A stretch of DNA of 64,000 bases, taken from positions 744,001-808,000 of the forward strand of contig NZ_BNBI01000001.1 of assembly GCF_014655295.1 (NCBI RefSeq), in the 5' to 3' direction. The position numbers were made by a program, and so were the translations under genes. Source of the stretch: Streptomyces fumanus (GTDB lineage: Bacteria > Actinomycetota > Actinomycetes > Streptomycetales > Streptomycetaceae). Below are positions 26,482 through 35,156 of the stretch, piece after piece (position 1 is the first letter of the stretch; each line of letters opens with the position of its first letter). The notes beneath the pieces were generated by a model. It was not told the DNA's origin. It saw only the letters and a program-made list of their open reading frames with translations, and ran no database searches.

Positions 26482-27261
26482 TCAGACCAGGTCGACGAGG
26501 TCCGCGATGGAGTCGACCACCCGGGACGGCCGGTAGGGGAACTCCTCGATCTGCTCGGGCCGGGTCAGGCCGGTGAGCACCAGGAAGGTCTGCATCCCGG
26601 CCTCGATGCCGGCCAGTACGTCGGTGTCCATGCGGTCGCCGATCATCGCGCTGGTCTCGGAGTGCGCGCCGATCGCGTTGAGGCCGGTGCGCATCATCAG
26701 CGGGTTGGGCTTGCCCGCGAAGTACGGCTGCTTGCCGGTGGCCTTGGTGATCAGCGCGGCGACCGCGCCGGTGGCCGGCAGCGGGCCCTCGGTGGAGGGA
26801 CCGGTCTCGTCGGGGTTGGTGCAGATGAAGCGGGCGCCGCCGTTGATGAGGCGGACCGCCTTGGTCATGGCCTCGAAGGAGTAGGTGCGGGTCTCGCCGA
26901 GAACGACGTAGTCCGGCTCGTGGTCGGTGAGGATGTACCCGATGTCGTGCAGGGCCGTGGTCAGGCCGGCCTCGCCGATGACGTAGGCCGAGCCGCCGGG
27001 CCGCTGGTCGTCCAGGAACTTGGCGGTGGCCAGCGCGGAGGTCCAGATCGACTCGATCGGCACCTCCAGGCCCATGCGGCGCAGCCGGGCGTGCAGATCG
27101 CGCGGGGTGTAGATCGAGTTGTTGGTCAGCACCAGGAAGGGCTTGCCGGACTCGCGGAGCTTCTTGAGGAAGGCGTCGGCGCCCGGGATGGGGACGCCCT
27201 CGTGGATGAGTACGCCGTCCATGTCGGTGAGCCACGACTCGATGGGCCTGCGGTCTGCCAT
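26482..27261 (-). CDS. HAD-IIA (NagD-like) phosphatase
   Basis: 259 aa; 'aggag' precedes the ATG at 27261. HAD motifs: [11 protein letters not shown] (nucleophile and acid Asp), [12 protein letters not shown] Lys in AGKPNPLM and [15 protein letters not shown]. The NagD/PGP-type C2 cap lies between. These enzymes hydrolyse small phosphates such as p-nitrophenyl phosphate, UMP or glycerol phosphate. It lies 90 bp downstream of the phosphonate operon on the same strand and may use phosphate esters in the same phosphorus-salvage context, though this is not shown. Confidence 0.87.
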   Translation of the reverse strand: MADRRPIESWLTDMDGVLIHEGVPIPGADAFLKKLRESGKPFLVLTNNSIYTPRDLHARLRRMGLEVPIESIWTSALATAKFLDDQRPGGSAYVIGEAGLTTALHDIGYILTDHEPDYVVLGETRTYSFEAMTKAVRLINGGARFICTNPDETGPSTEGPLPATGAVAALITKATGKQPYFAGKPNPLMMRTGLNAIGAHSETSAMIGDRMDTDVLAGIEAGMQTFLVLTGLTRPEQIEEFPYRPSRVVDSIADLVDLV

Positions 27262-27350
27262 GTGCTTCGTACTCCTGGCGGTGCGGTGGGGCATGAGCGA
27301 AGGGGCGCCGGAACCACGGCGTGCCGACGCCCCTCAGCCTAATCAGGAGG

Positions 27351-28397
27351 TCAACTGCCGGTCGCGGCCTTCCAGGCGTCGACGTACGCGGACAGGTTCC
27401 GCTCGATGTCGTCCCAGTCGGGCCGGAAGATCTCCACGCCCTTCATCAGCTCCGCCAGGTCGGCGGCGTCGGCGTCGGTGGCCTCGATGTCCTGGCGGGC
27501 CGCGAAGCCGCCGCCGATCGCGCTGACCTGCCGCTGGGCCGTGTCGCTGAGCAGGTAGTCGAGGAGTTTGCGGCCGTTGGCGCTGTGCGGGGCCTTGGTG
27601 ACCAGGCCGGCCGCGTAGGGCAGGGCGAAGGTGGTGGGCCGGCCGCCCTCGGGGGCCGGGAACCAGATGCCGAGGTTCGGCATGGTCTTGGACTGGGCGT
27701 GGTTCATCTGCACATCGCCGTTGGCGACCAGGAGTTCGCCCTTGTCCACCTTGGGGGCGAGCTTGCCGGTGGAGGCGGCCGGGCCGACGTTGTTGGCCTG
27801 GAGCTTCTTCAGGTACTCCAGGGCGGGCCGCTCGCCGCCGAAGTCGTGCAGGGCCTTGATGAGGACGGCGGTGCCGTCGCCGGCGACGCCGGGGGTGGAG
27901 TACTGGAGGCGGTCCTTGAACCTGCCGTCGAGCAGGTCCTGCCAGGTGGCGGGGGGCCGCTTCAGCTCCTTCTTGTTGTAGACGAACCCGAAGTAGTTGT
28001 CGACGACGGTGGTCCAGGTGCCGTCGGCGGCCTTGCCGGTGACCTTGTCGGCGTTCTTCGGGGCGTACTTCTGGAGCAGGCCCTTGGTGCCGGCCTGCTG
28101 GATGAACGGCGGGAGGGTGACCAGCACGTCGGCCTGCGGGTTGCCCTTCTCGCGGGCGGCGCGCTGCATCATCTCGCCGGAGCCGCCCTCGACGTACTCG
28201 ACCTCGATGCCGGTCTCCTTCTCGAAGTCCTCGAACACCCGGTCGTACCAGCCGTCGCCGTTCTCGCCCTTGAGGCCGTCGGCGCTGTAGACGGTGACGA
28301 CGTTCCGGTCGGAGGCGGCGGTGTTCCCGCCGCAGGCGGTGAGGGGGACGGCGAGCAGGCAGAGGGCGGTGAGCGGCAGCAGGGGCTTTCTGGGCAT
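27351..28397 (-). CDS. phnS: 2-aminoethylphosphonate-type ABC transporter, substrate-binding lipoprotein
   Basis: 348 aa, with 'aaggag' upstream. Signal peptide ends in lipobox LTAC (Cys about 22). The fold is of the iron/thiamine/putrescine-like family-1 type: VVTVYSADGLKGENGDGWYDRVFEDFEKETGIEVEYVEGGSGEM matches PhnS-type binding proteins, with TPGVAGDGTAVLI and DYLLSDTAQRQVSAIGGGFAAR later. Context (phosphonatase-like HAD, FAD oxidoreductase, GntR) supports 2-aminoethylphosphonate or a related phosphonate as ligand. It is the last gene of the operon. Confidence 0.8.
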   Translation of the reverse strand: MPRKPLLPLTALCLLAVPLTACGGNTAASDRNVVTVYSADGLKGENGDGWYDRVFEDFEKETGIEVEYVEGGSGEMMQRAAREKGNPQADVLVTLPPFIQQAGTKGLLQKYAPKNADKVTGKAADGTWTTVVDNYFGFVYNKKELKRPPATWQDLLDGRFKDRLQYSTPGVAGDGTAVLIKALHDFGGERPALEYLKKLQANNVGPAASTGKLAPKVDKGELLVANGDVQMNHAQSKTMPNLGIWFPAPEGGRPTTFALPYAAGLVTKAPHSANGRKLLDYLLSDTAQRQVSAIGGGFAARQDIEATDADAADLAELMKGVEIFRPDWDDIERNLSAYVDAWKAATGS

Positions 28398-28435
28398 GGC
28401 GAGGTGAACTCCTTGCGGCGGGACGGGGGACCGGG

Positions 28436-29233
28436 TCAGCGGTAGGAGGCCCGGGTGCGCAGACGGGAGACGGCGAGCAGCACCAGCAGGGTGGCCGCCA
28501 TCAGGACCACGGCGATCGCGGAGCCGGTGAACAGGGCGCCGCGGTCGGTGGCCGCGTAGATCAGGACGGGCAGCGGGGTCCAGTCGGGCGGGTAGAGCAT
28601 CATCGTGGCGCTCAGCTCGCCCATCGACAGGGCGAAGCAGAGGCCGGCGGCAGCGGTCAGGGACGGCAGCAGCAGGGGCAGCCTCACCCGCCACAGCACG
28701 TATCCGGGGCGGGCGCCCAGCGAGGCGGCGGCCTGCTCGTACGCCGGGTCCAGGCGGGTGATCGCGGCGGCGACGGACTGGTACGCGAAGGCGGTGACCA
28801 GGACGGCGTGCGCGGTGATCACGATCCAGCGGGTGCCGTTGAGCAGCATCGGCGGCCGGGAGAAGGCGACCAGCACCGCGAGGCCGACGACCACCGAGGG
28901 CACCGCGACCGGCAGCATGAACAGGGCGTCCATCGCCTTGCGGGACCGGCGTCCCAGGGCCGCCGCCGCGAGCGCGGCCCAGGTGCCGGCGGCCAGCGCC
29001 AGGACGCTCGCGGTGAGGGCGGTGACCAGGCTGGTGGTGAGGGCCTGGAGGGCCTCGCCGCGGGTGGCGGCCCGGTAGTTGGCGCCGGTGGGACCGGACG
29101 GCAGCACGCCGGACCAGTGGGTGGCGAAGGAGGCGCCCAGGACGACGAGCAGCGGCAGGGCGAACAGCGGCAGGAAGAGGACGAGGAACACCGTCCACAG
29201 GGCCCAGCGGGCCTTGCGGCTATGCACCAGCAC
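28436..29233 (-). CDS. phnV: Phosphonate-type ABC transporter permease (PhnV-like)
   Basis: 265 aa from a GTG at 29233; it overlaps the end of the upstream permease by 14 bp. Six hydrophobic segments; the permease EAA loop is AAITRLDPAYEQAAASLGARPGYVLWRVRLPLLLPSL. The C-terminus is basic. It forms half of the membrane channel with PhnU. Confidence 0.82.
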   Translation of the reverse strand: MLVHSRKARWALWTVFLVLFLPLFALPLLVVLGASFATHWSGVLPSGPTGANYRAATRGEALQALTTSLVTALTASVLALAAGTWAALAAAALGRRSRKAMDALFMLPVAVPSVVVGLAVLVAFSRPPMLLNGTRWIVITAHAVLVTAFAYQSVAAAITRLDPAYEQAAASLGARPGYVLWRVRLPLLLPSLTAAAGLCFALSMGELSATMMLYPPDWTPLPVLIYAATDRGALFTGSAIAVVLMAATLLVLLAVSRLRTRASYR

Positions 29234-30089
29234 GGCGGCTCACCACCCGGTACAGGCCGTACAGGCCCACGGAGATCAGGACGTTGACGACGGCGACCAC
29301 ACAGGCGCCCGGGTAGTCGGACTCCAGGATCGCCTTGCCGTAGACGAGCATCGGCAGGGTGGTGACGCCCTTGGCGCCGGTGAACAGCACGATGCCGAAC
29401 TCGTTCAGGCAGAGCACCAGCACCAGGCTGCCGCCGGCGGCGAGGGCGGGCAGCGCCTCGGGCAGGATGATCCGCCGCACGATCCGCGGCGCCCGCGCGC
29501 CCAGCGAACCGGCCGCCTCGATCTGCGCGGTGTCGATCCCGGAGAACGCGGCGAGCAGCGGGCGCATCACGAACGGCGTGAAGTACGTGATCTCCGCCAG
29601 CAGCACCCCCCAGGGCGTGGTGAGGAACCGGAACGAGCCGACGATGCCGGTGCCGCCGTAGATGAACAGCAGGGCCAGCGTGATGAGGAAGGACGGGAAG
29701 GACAGGTACACGTCGACGAACCGGGCCACCGTCCTGGCCCCCGGGAACGGTACGAACGCGATGACCAGCGCCAGCAGGAACCCGAGCACCAGGCATCCGG
29801 CGGTGGCGGCCACCGCCAGCCACACGGTCGTCCACAGCGCTCGCCCGAACGACTCGGAGGCGAGGACATCGGCGTACGGCTGGAGGGAGAAGCCGCCGGT
29901 GTCGGGCTGGAAGGACTGCCGGACGACGAGGGCGAGAGGGTAAAGGAAGACAAGACCGAGCAGCGCTATGGGAGGAAGCGCCCACAGCAGAGGCTTGTAG
30001 GGGCGCGGGGCTGTATGGGATCTGCGGCTACCGCCGCCTGGGCGCGACCCGCCACGAACCACCCGCACCTGGGGCGCGACCTCAGCCAT
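29220..30089 (-). CDS. phnU: Phosphonate-type ABC transporter permease (PhnU-like), N-terminus built from a genomic repeat
   Basis: 289 aa from the ATG at 30089, which overlaps the PhnT stop (ATGGCTGA). Six membrane helices and an EAA loop SGIDTAQIEAAGSLGARAPRIVRRIILPEALPAL. The first 33 residues (SRPGGGSRRSHTAPRPYKP region) are encoded by a copy of the dispersed Streptomyces repeat (29998-30068) that is normally intergenic, so this cytosolic tail is probably a recent, non-conserved addition. The transporter function is unlikely to depend on it. Confidence 0.8.
   Translation of the reverse strand: MAEVAPQVRVVRGGSRPGGGSRRSHTAPRPYKPLLWALPPIALLGLVFLYPLALVVRQSFQPDTGGFSLQPYADVLASESFGRALWTTVWLAVAATAGCLVLGFLLALVIAFVPFPGARTVARFVDVYLSFPSFLITLALLFIYGGTGIVGSFRFLTTPWGVLLAEITYFTPFVMRPLLAAFSGIDTAQIEAAGSLGARAPRIVRRIILPEALPALAAGGSLVLVLCLNEFGIVLFTGAKGVTTLPMLVYGKAILESDYPGACVVAVVNVLISVGLYGLYRVVSRRAGA
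29998..30068. repeat. Streptomyces dispersed 'ggggcgcgggg' repeat inside phnU
   Basis: The run from taggggcgcggggctgta through ctgcggctaccgccgcctgggcgcgacc and gccacgaaccacccgcac matches the long form of the common Streptomyces repeat. Its core is also present three times at 38949-39065. Here it is in frame within a coding sequence. Confidence 0.6.
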
Positions 30090-31155
30090 GCGCCACCCCC
30101 GCAGGCAGCAACACCGCATCCTCGGACGCGAAGTGCAACGCCACCTCATCACCAAGGGCAGGCGGCTGCCGCAGCTCCCGCACGTCCGCCATCACCCGGT
30201 GCCCGCCGACGTCGACGTACAGCCGGTGGGTCGCCCCCCGCCACTGGAGTTCCGCCAGCGTGCCGGTGATCCGGTTGGGCCCGTCGCCGAGCCCGACCAG
30301 GTGCGGCCGGACGCACAGGGTGGCCGACGCCCCCGGCGCGACCCCGTCGGTGCCGACCTCGATCACCGTGCCGGCGAACTCCGCGCCCGAGGCCCGCACG
30401 GTCACCGGCAGCAGGTTCGCCCCGCCCACGAAGGACGCGGTGAAGGCGTCCGTGGGCGCCCGGTACAGCTCCCTCGGCGTGCCGCAGGCCCGCAGCCGGG
30501 CCCGGTCCATGACCGCGATCCGGTCGGCGAGGGTGAGCGCCTCGACCTGGTCGTGGGTGACGTACAGGATCGACACGTCGGGCAGTTCCCGGTGCAGCCG
30601 GGCCAGTTCGGCGAGCATCCCGGAGCGCAACTGGGCGTCGAGGGCGGACAGCGGCTCGTCCAGCAGGAGGACCTCGGGGCGGACGGCGAGCGCGCGGGCG
30701 ATGGCGACGCGCTGCTGCTGGCCGCCGGAGAGCTCGCGCGGGTGGCGGCGGGCGTAGCCGGCCATGCCGGTCAGTTCCAGCGCCTCGGTGACGCGGGCCC
30801 GGATCTCGGACTTCGGCGTCCGGCGGGCCTTGAGGCCGAAGGCGACGTTGTCCTCGACCCGCATGTGCGGGAACAGGGCGTACTGCTGGACGACCATGCC
30901 GATGCCCCGCCGGTGCGGCGGCAGGTCGGTGACGTCCCGGTCGCCGAGCAGGACCCGCCCGGCGACCGGCCGGACGAACCCGGCGACCGCCCGCAGCGCG
31001 GTGGTCTTGCCGGACCCGGACGGCCCGAGCAGCGCCATGACCTCGCCGGGTTCGACGGTGAGGTCGAGGGCGTCGAGGACGACGGTGCCGTGGTAGGCGA
31101 CGGTCACGCCGTCGAAGCGGATGCCCGCGGGGGCGGCGGGGGCGGCGGGGGCCAT
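30082..31155 (-). CDS. phnT: Phosphonate-type ABC transporter ATP-binding protein (PhnT-like)
   Basis: 357 aa. ABC motifs: Walker A GPSGSGKTT, Q-loop VVQQYALFPHM, signature LSGGQQQR, Walker B VLLLDEPLSALDA and switch His in YVTHDQ. The C-terminal 110 residues form a TOBE-like regulatory domain (CVRPHLVGLG, VDVGGHRVMADVRE), as in CUT1/Fe/spermidine-type ATPases. The start ATG shares one base with the stop of the HAD gene (TGATG). Confidence 0.87.
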   Translation of the reverse strand: MAPAAPAAPAGIRFDGVTVAYHGTVVLDALDLTVEPGEVMALLGPSGSGKTTALRAVAGFVRPVAGRVLLGDRDVTDLPPHRRGIGMVVQQYALFPHMRVEDNVAFGLKARRTPKSEIRARVTEALELTGMAGYARRHPRELSGGQQQRVAIARALAVRPEVLLLDEPLSALDAQLRSGMLAELARLHRELPDVSILYVTHDQVEALTLADRIAVMDRARLRACGTPRELYRAPTDAFTASFVGGANLLPVTVRASGAEFAGTVIEVGTDGVAPGASATLCVRPHLVGLGDGPNRITGTLAELQWRGATHRLYVDVGGHRVMADVRELRQPPALGDEVALHFASEDAVLLPAGVAHG

Positions 31156-31952
31156 CAGCCGGCGCCCCGGAGCAGCGCGGGCAGGTCGGCGACGGAGTCC
31201 AGGACGTGGGTGGCACCGGCCGCGCGCAGGGCGTCGTCGCCGTGCGCCCCCGTGCGCACCCCGGCGACCAGGCCCGCCCCGGCGCGGACGCCGCTGAGCA
31301 CGTCGTACGAGGTGTCCCCGACGACGGCGACCTGGCGGACGCTCTCGGCGGCCTTGGTGCGCACGAACGCCTCCAGCACCATGTCCGGGTACGGCCGTCC
31401 GCGCCCGCCCGCGTCGGCGGGGCACAGGGTGAGCGGCACCAGGTCGCGCCAGTTGAGCGCGGCCAATATCGCGTCCTGGGTGACCCGGGCGAACCCGGTG
31501 GTCAGCACGACGGTCCGGCCGCCGGCGAGCAGGTCCTCGACGGCCTCGCGGGCGCCGGGGACGGGGGCGATCAGGCCGCCGTCGACGAGTTCGCCGTACG
31601 CCGTCTCGAAGGCGGCGTTGGCCCGCCGGGCGCGGTCCTCGGTGCCGAACAGGTGCCGGAAGACGGAGATCTTGGACTCGCCCATGGTGGCGCGGACGTA
31701 GGCGAGTTTCTCGGCGTGCTCGGGGGTGCCCGGCTCGACGCCGAGGGCGCGGGCGGCGGTGTCGAAGGCGCGCTCGACCAGTCCGCCGTCGGCGACGGTG
31801 GTACCGGCCATGTCGAGGACGACGAGACGGATGTCGGGGGGCGTGGTCATGGGGGCGGTCACGGGTGCGGTCACAGGGGCGCTCGCGGTCGTGGGTGTGT
31901 TCGCGGGTGTGGCCATGGGGGTGTTCGAGGGTGTGGTCATGGGTGTGGTCAC
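31155..31952 (-). CDS. Phosphonatase-like HAD hydrolase with TP-rich N-terminal repeats
   Basis: 265 aa from a GTG at 31952 that overlaps the upstream stop (GTGA); an ATG at 31850 just before the domain is an alternative start. Residues 1-35 are a low-complexity run of M/V-T-(T/A)-P units encoded by a degenerate tandem repeat (31849-31952). The HAD domain has LVVLDMAGTT (the DxAGT form of phosphonatase-like enzymes), a cap Lys in MGESKISVFRHL equivalent in place to the Schiff-base Lys of PhnX, VVLTTGFA and VVGDTSYDVLSG. It probably cleaves the C-P bond of phosphonoacetaldehyde or an analogue, downstream of the FAD oxidoreductase. Confidence 0.8.
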   Translation of the reverse strand: MTTPMTTPSNTPMATPANTPTTASAPVTAPVTAPMTTPPDIRLVVLDMAGTTVADGGLVERAFDTAARALGVEPGTPEHAEKLAYVRATMGESKISVFRHLFGTEDRARRANAAFETAYGELVDGGLIAPVPGAREAVEDLLAGGRTVVLTTGFARVTQDAILAALNWRDLVPLTLCPADAGGRGRPYPDMVLEAFVRTKAAESVRQVAVVGDTSYDVLSGVRAGAGLVAGVRTGAHGDDALRAAGATHVLDSVADLPALLRGAG

Positions 31953-33073
31953 CAGCCCAGTTCGTCGGCGGTGGTCTCGGCGATCGCGGGTGAGCAGGTC
32001 ATGCCGCGCCCGCCGGGCCCGGTGACCAGCCAGGTCCCCTCGCGCACCCGCTGCCGGTGCACCACCCGGGTGGGGTCGACGCACTGCGCGTACACGCCCG
32101 CCCAGCGGCGCCGGATCTTCGGCAGCGGGCGGCCGAGGAGGGACTCCACGACGCCGGTGAGGTGTTCGTAGGGGTCTTCGAGGGTGTCGAAGGCGAAGGG
32201 GTGCTCGTACTCGTGGGTGTCGCCGATGGTCAGCGAGCCGTCGGCGCGCTGGACCATGAGGAGCTGCATACGGTGGGCCGCGGCCGTCGGGGGCTGCGGC
32301 TGCCGGGCGTTCAGCTCGTCCAGGGCGGGCGAGGCGTACGCCGGGTAGTAGCGGAAGCTGTCGGCGTCGGCGACCGAGGTGGTCAGCGGTTCGCCGAGCG
32401 GGTCGGTCTGCATCATCTGGAGGCGCACGCGACGCGCCGGCAGCGCGGGGCCGGCCAGTTCGCGGACCAGGCCGCCGAGCCAGGCGCCGGTGCACAGCAC
32501 CACGGCGTCACCGGTGTGGGTGTCGCCGTGGTCGTCGCGCACGGCCCGCTCGCCGACGACCTCGCGGACCTCGCGGCCGGGCAGGAAGGTGTACGCCGGG
32601 GACTTGCGCAGCTCGGCGCGGAGCGCCAGTTGGGCGGTACGGGGTTCCACGGCGGCGTCGCGCTCGCAGTACAGGGCGGCGTCGAACGCGCCGCGCAGCG
32701 CCGGGTTCAGGGCGCGGGCCTCGGCGGGGGTGAGCAGCGCGTAGCCGCGGGCGGCGGCGTCCGGGCGGGCCACGGCGGCCTCGGCGACGGCCCGCTCCCG
32801 CTCACCCCGTACCGGGGTCAGGGAGCCGTTGGGGCGGAAGCCGAGGGCCGGGACCCGGGCGCCGATCTCCTCCCACAGCTCGCGGGCCCGCAGCGCGGTG
32901 GCCAGTTCCTCGCCGCCCGCCCGGCCGCTCACCCAGATCTGGCCGAAATTGCGCAGCGAGGCACCGCGGGCCTCGGCCTCGCGCTCGATCTGTACGACCT
33001 CATGGCCGCGACTGACTGCGTGCCAGGCGTGCATGGTGCCCACCACGCCGGCTCCGACGACTATCACTCTCAC
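31949..33073 (-). CDS. FAD-dependent oxidoreductase of the phosphonate cluster (TIGR03364 type)
   Basis: 374 aa. Several GTGs are possible; 33073 gives the typical start RVIVVGAGVVGTMHAWHAVSRGHEVVQIE, a Rossmann FAD motif GxGxxG with the acidic Glu at the end of strand 2. A DAO-type fold follows, ending VVHRQRVREGTWLVTGPGGRGMTCSPAIAE with the second FAD-binding Gly motif. From memory this family occurs with 2-aminoethylphosphonate uptake and phosphonatase-like genes, and related enzymes oxidise N-methylated aminophosphonates. That gives a pathway of import, amine oxidation to phosphonoacetaldehyde, then C-P cleavage by the HAD. The substrate is inference. Confidence 0.8.
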   Translation of the reverse strand: MRVIVVGAGVVGTMHAWHAVSRGHEVVQIEREAEARGASLRNFGQIWVSGRAGGEELATALRARELWEEIGARVPALGFRPNGSLTPVRGERERAVAEAAVARPDAAARGYALLTPAEARALNPALRGAFDAALYCERDAAVEPRTAQLALRAELRKSPAYTFLPGREVREVVGERAVRDDHGDTHTGDAVVLCTGAWLGGLVRELAGPALPARRVRLQMMQTDPLGEPLTTSVADADSFRYYPAYASPALDELNARQPQPPTAAAHRMQLLMVQRADGSLTIGDTHEYEHPFAFDTLEDPYEHLTGVVESLLGRPLPKIRRRWAGVYAQCVDPTRVVHRQRVREGTWLVTGPGGRGMTCSPAIAETTADELGW

Positions 33074-33148
33074 GTCCGTCACGCTCCTCGGACTCGGGGA
33101 ACCGGAAGAATCCGGCCGACTACGAGAGCGTGAACTGGTCATCACGTT

Positions 33149-33160
33149 TGGGCTAGACCC
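33149..33160. promoter_or_regulatory. PhnF/HutC-like operator upstream of the phosphonate operon
   Basis: TGGGCTAGACCC matches the mycobacterial PhnF operator TGGTATAGACCA at nine of twelve positions and has the GT-n-TA-n-AC core expected for HutC-type GntR proteins. It lies in the 132-bp gap between the GntR gene and the first catabolic gene. On the minus strand a -10-like tagata is adjacent. Confidence 0.55.
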
Positions 33161-33205
33161 GTTATCTATTCGTGACTTTCATGGGTGGGTCGGCATGGGC
33201 GCTTT

Positions 33206-33961
33206 TCAGCCGCCGAGATGGGCGGTGAAGGAGAACCGGTCGCCCCGGTACAGGGTCCGCACCCGTTCCAGCGGACGCCCGCCGGTGTCCCGGGAGACGC
33301 GGTGGATCAGGAGCATCGGCAGGGCGGGCGGGGTGCCGATGAGCAGCGCCTCGCGCGGGGTGGCGAGCACCGTCTCGATCCGCTCGTCGGCGTCACCGAA
33401 GGCGATGCCCTGCCGGTCGAGGTAGCCGTAGAAGGACGAGTCGGGGTCGAAGTCCCGGTCCAGGCGCGGCACCCGGGCCACCGAGACGTACGTGCTCTCC
33501 AGGCCGACCCGCTCGTCGTCGGCGAGCAGCACCCGCTCCAGGTGCCAGACGGGCTCGCCGCGGGTGAGGCCGGTCTCCGCGGCCAGCGCCTCGGGGCAGG
33601 GGAACCGGTCGAGGCCGACCAGCGTACGGCCGGGGGTACGGCCCTGGCGGCGGACGCCCTCGGTGTAGCTGGCCAGGGACAGCGGCTGCGCCAGCTTGGG
33701 GCCGGCGACGACCGTGCCCCGGCCCTGCCGGCGCAGCTTGCCCTCCAGCACCAGTTCGCGCACGGCCTGCCGGACGGTCTCGCGGGCGACCTCGTACCGC
33801 TCGGACAGGTCGCGTTCGGTCGGGATGGCGGCGCCCTCCCCCAGGGCGTCGACGAGGGCGGCGATCCGCGCCTTGACGGCGTAGTACTTCGGCACGCGGC
33901 CGTGCTCCGGGATGCCGGAGCGGACGGGGGCGCCGGGGGCCTGGTCGTTCGGGTAGTCCAC
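33206..33961 (-). CDS. GntR/HutC-family regulator with UTRA domain
   Basis: 251 aa from the GTG at 33961. A winged helix at about 25-95 (IPTERDLSERYEVARETVRQAVRELVLEGKLRRQGRGTVVA) is followed by a UTRA ligand-binding domain (about 105-245) with YTEGVRRQGRTPGRTLVG, STYVSVARVPRLDRDF and LIHRVSRDTGGRPLERVRTLYRGDRF. HutC-type regulators sense a substrate or intermediate of the adjacent pathway; here a phosphonate or phosphate is likely. The operator candidate lies just downstream. Confidence 0.87.
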   Translation of the reverse strand: MDYPNDQAPGAPVRSGIPEHGRVPKYYAVKARIAALVDALGEGAAIPTERDLSERYEVARETVRQAVRELVLEGKLRRQGRGTVVAGPKLAQPLSLASYTEGVRRQGRTPGRTLVGLDRFPCPEALAAETGLTRGEPVWHLERVLLADDERVGLESTYVSVARVPRLDRDFDPDSSFYGYLDRQGIAFGDADERIETVLATPREALLIGTPPALPMLLIHRVSRDTGGRPLERVRTLYRGDRFSFTAHLGG

Positions 33962-34014
33962 GGCAGGGATGGTCGCAGACGCGGGTGACGGGCCCGGCCC
34001 CCGGTCGCCCCGGG

Positions 34015-34758
34015 TCAGCGGCGCCGGCGGGCCAGCGCAACGGCCGTACCTCCGGCGGCGACCAGCACGGCACCGGCGGCGAGCAGGGTGTACGTACGGC
34101 GCTCGCCGGTACCGGCGAGTTCGTCGGCGAAGGGCAGCCCGCCCGGGGACGGGGAGGCGGTGGGGGCGGCCGGGCCGGCCTCGATGCGGAAGCGGTAGTC
34201 GCCGGACTGGCCGACCCACTCGCCGTCGCCGTCCCGGCGCTGGACGACGGCGGCGTTGGCGGTGACCTCGTTGGGCACGGCGTCCGAGGTGACGGCCAGC
34301 CGCACCGGCACGGTGAGCGTCCGGCCGGGCCCGACCGTGAATCCGGGGAACCCGGCGGCGTCGTCGGCGAGGACACCGACCAGTTCGTCGGCGTCGGTCT
34401 CCGTCAGGCGCACGGGGTGCGGGCGGGTGCCGTCGTAGAACTCCAGCCGCGGCTGGGCCGGCTCCAGCGCGCGCCGCTCGTCGACGAGGACGACGACGGG
34501 GTGGATGTCCTCGCAGGTCCGGTCGGTGGTGTTGGTGAGGTCCAGGAACCAGGTCCCGTACCCGCCCCCGGCCCGGTAGACGGCGGGACCGCCGTGGAGG
34601 CGGGTGGTGAGGGGGAAGGTGTGGTCCTCGGGGGCGGTGCAGGCGGGGAGGGGAGCGGGGGCGAGGGCGGGGGCCGTGCGGGCCACGGCGGGGGAGGCCG
34701 TGGCGAGGAGGGCGGCTGCCGCCGCCAGGCAGGGGGACGCGGGCGTACACAGTCGCAT
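34015..34758 (-). CDS. LAxTG-anchored surface protein
   Basis: 247 aa. Signal peptide (1-27, LAAAAALLATASPAVA). The mature part has Cys pairs (LPACTAP, RTCEDIH), an Ig-like beta pattern, and an APTASPSPGG linker. The C-terminus reads DELAGTGERR, then a hydrophobic helix (YTLLAAGAVLVAAGGTAVALA) and RRRR: the LAxTG motif used by class E sortases in Streptomyces. So it is probably covalently attached to peptidoglycan. No function is recognised. The sortase at 25147 is class F and is not the obvious partner. Confidence 0.85.
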   Translation of the reverse strand: MRLCTPASPCLAAAAALLATASPAVARTAPALAPAPLPACTAPEDHTFPLTTRLHGGPAVYRAGGGYGTWFLDLTNTTDRTCEDIHPVVVLVDERRALEPAQPRLEFYDGTRPHPVRLTETDADELVGVLADDAAGFPGFTVGPGRTLTVPVRLAVTSDAVPNEVTANAAVVQRRDGDGEWVGQSGDYRFRIEAGPAAPTASPSPGGLPFADELAGTGERRTYTLLAAGAVLVAAGGTAVALARRRR

Positions 34759-34898
34759 GAACACATGAGCGTTCCGGACGCGCGCGGCATCCGGCGGCGC
34801 CACTCCGGAGGGCACCCCGGATGGCGGCGGCCGTTTCACCCGCGGGCACCCCACCGGGGGCGTACGCCCGCCCCCGGCGACGCTCACCCGCGCCTGTG

Positions 34899-35058
34899 GG
34901 CACCGGCCGCGCCCGACGGCGCTCACCCGCACCTGGGCACCCGCCGCACCCGGGGACGGACGCCCGCGCCCGTGGGCACCCGCCGCACCCGGCGACGGAC
35001 ACCCGCACCCGTGGGCACCCGCCGCACCCGGCGGCGGACGCCCACCCGCACCGGGCGG
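34899..35058. repeat. About four degenerate tandem units of roughly 39 bp
   Basis: The repeated core is cgtgggcacccgccgcaccc followed by ggcgacggacacccgca. Unit lengths are about 39, 37, 39 and 43 bp. It lies in the 398-bp gap 34759-35156; the rest of that gap is C-rich simple sequence including runs of eight to ten C. No gene is supported. Confidence 0.6.
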
Positions 35059-35156
35059 CACCCGCCCGCACCCAGCGGCACCCGCCCGCACCCGACACAG
35101 GCGTCCGCCGACGCACGCCCCCCCGGCCGCGTACACCCCCCCCCCGCAAGGCCAGC

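Noticed and set aside
27351-28397. Substrate-binding protein considered as an iron or thiamine binder.
   Set aside because: The fold is shared, but the HAD, FAD oxidoreductase and GntR neighbours point to phosphonate.
34759-35156. Extension of the surface-protein frame upstream through the 39-bp repeats (a 381-codon reading).
   Set aside because: The added part is Gly/Arg/Pro/Cys low complexity from the repeat; the real start at 34758 is followed by a normal signal peptide.
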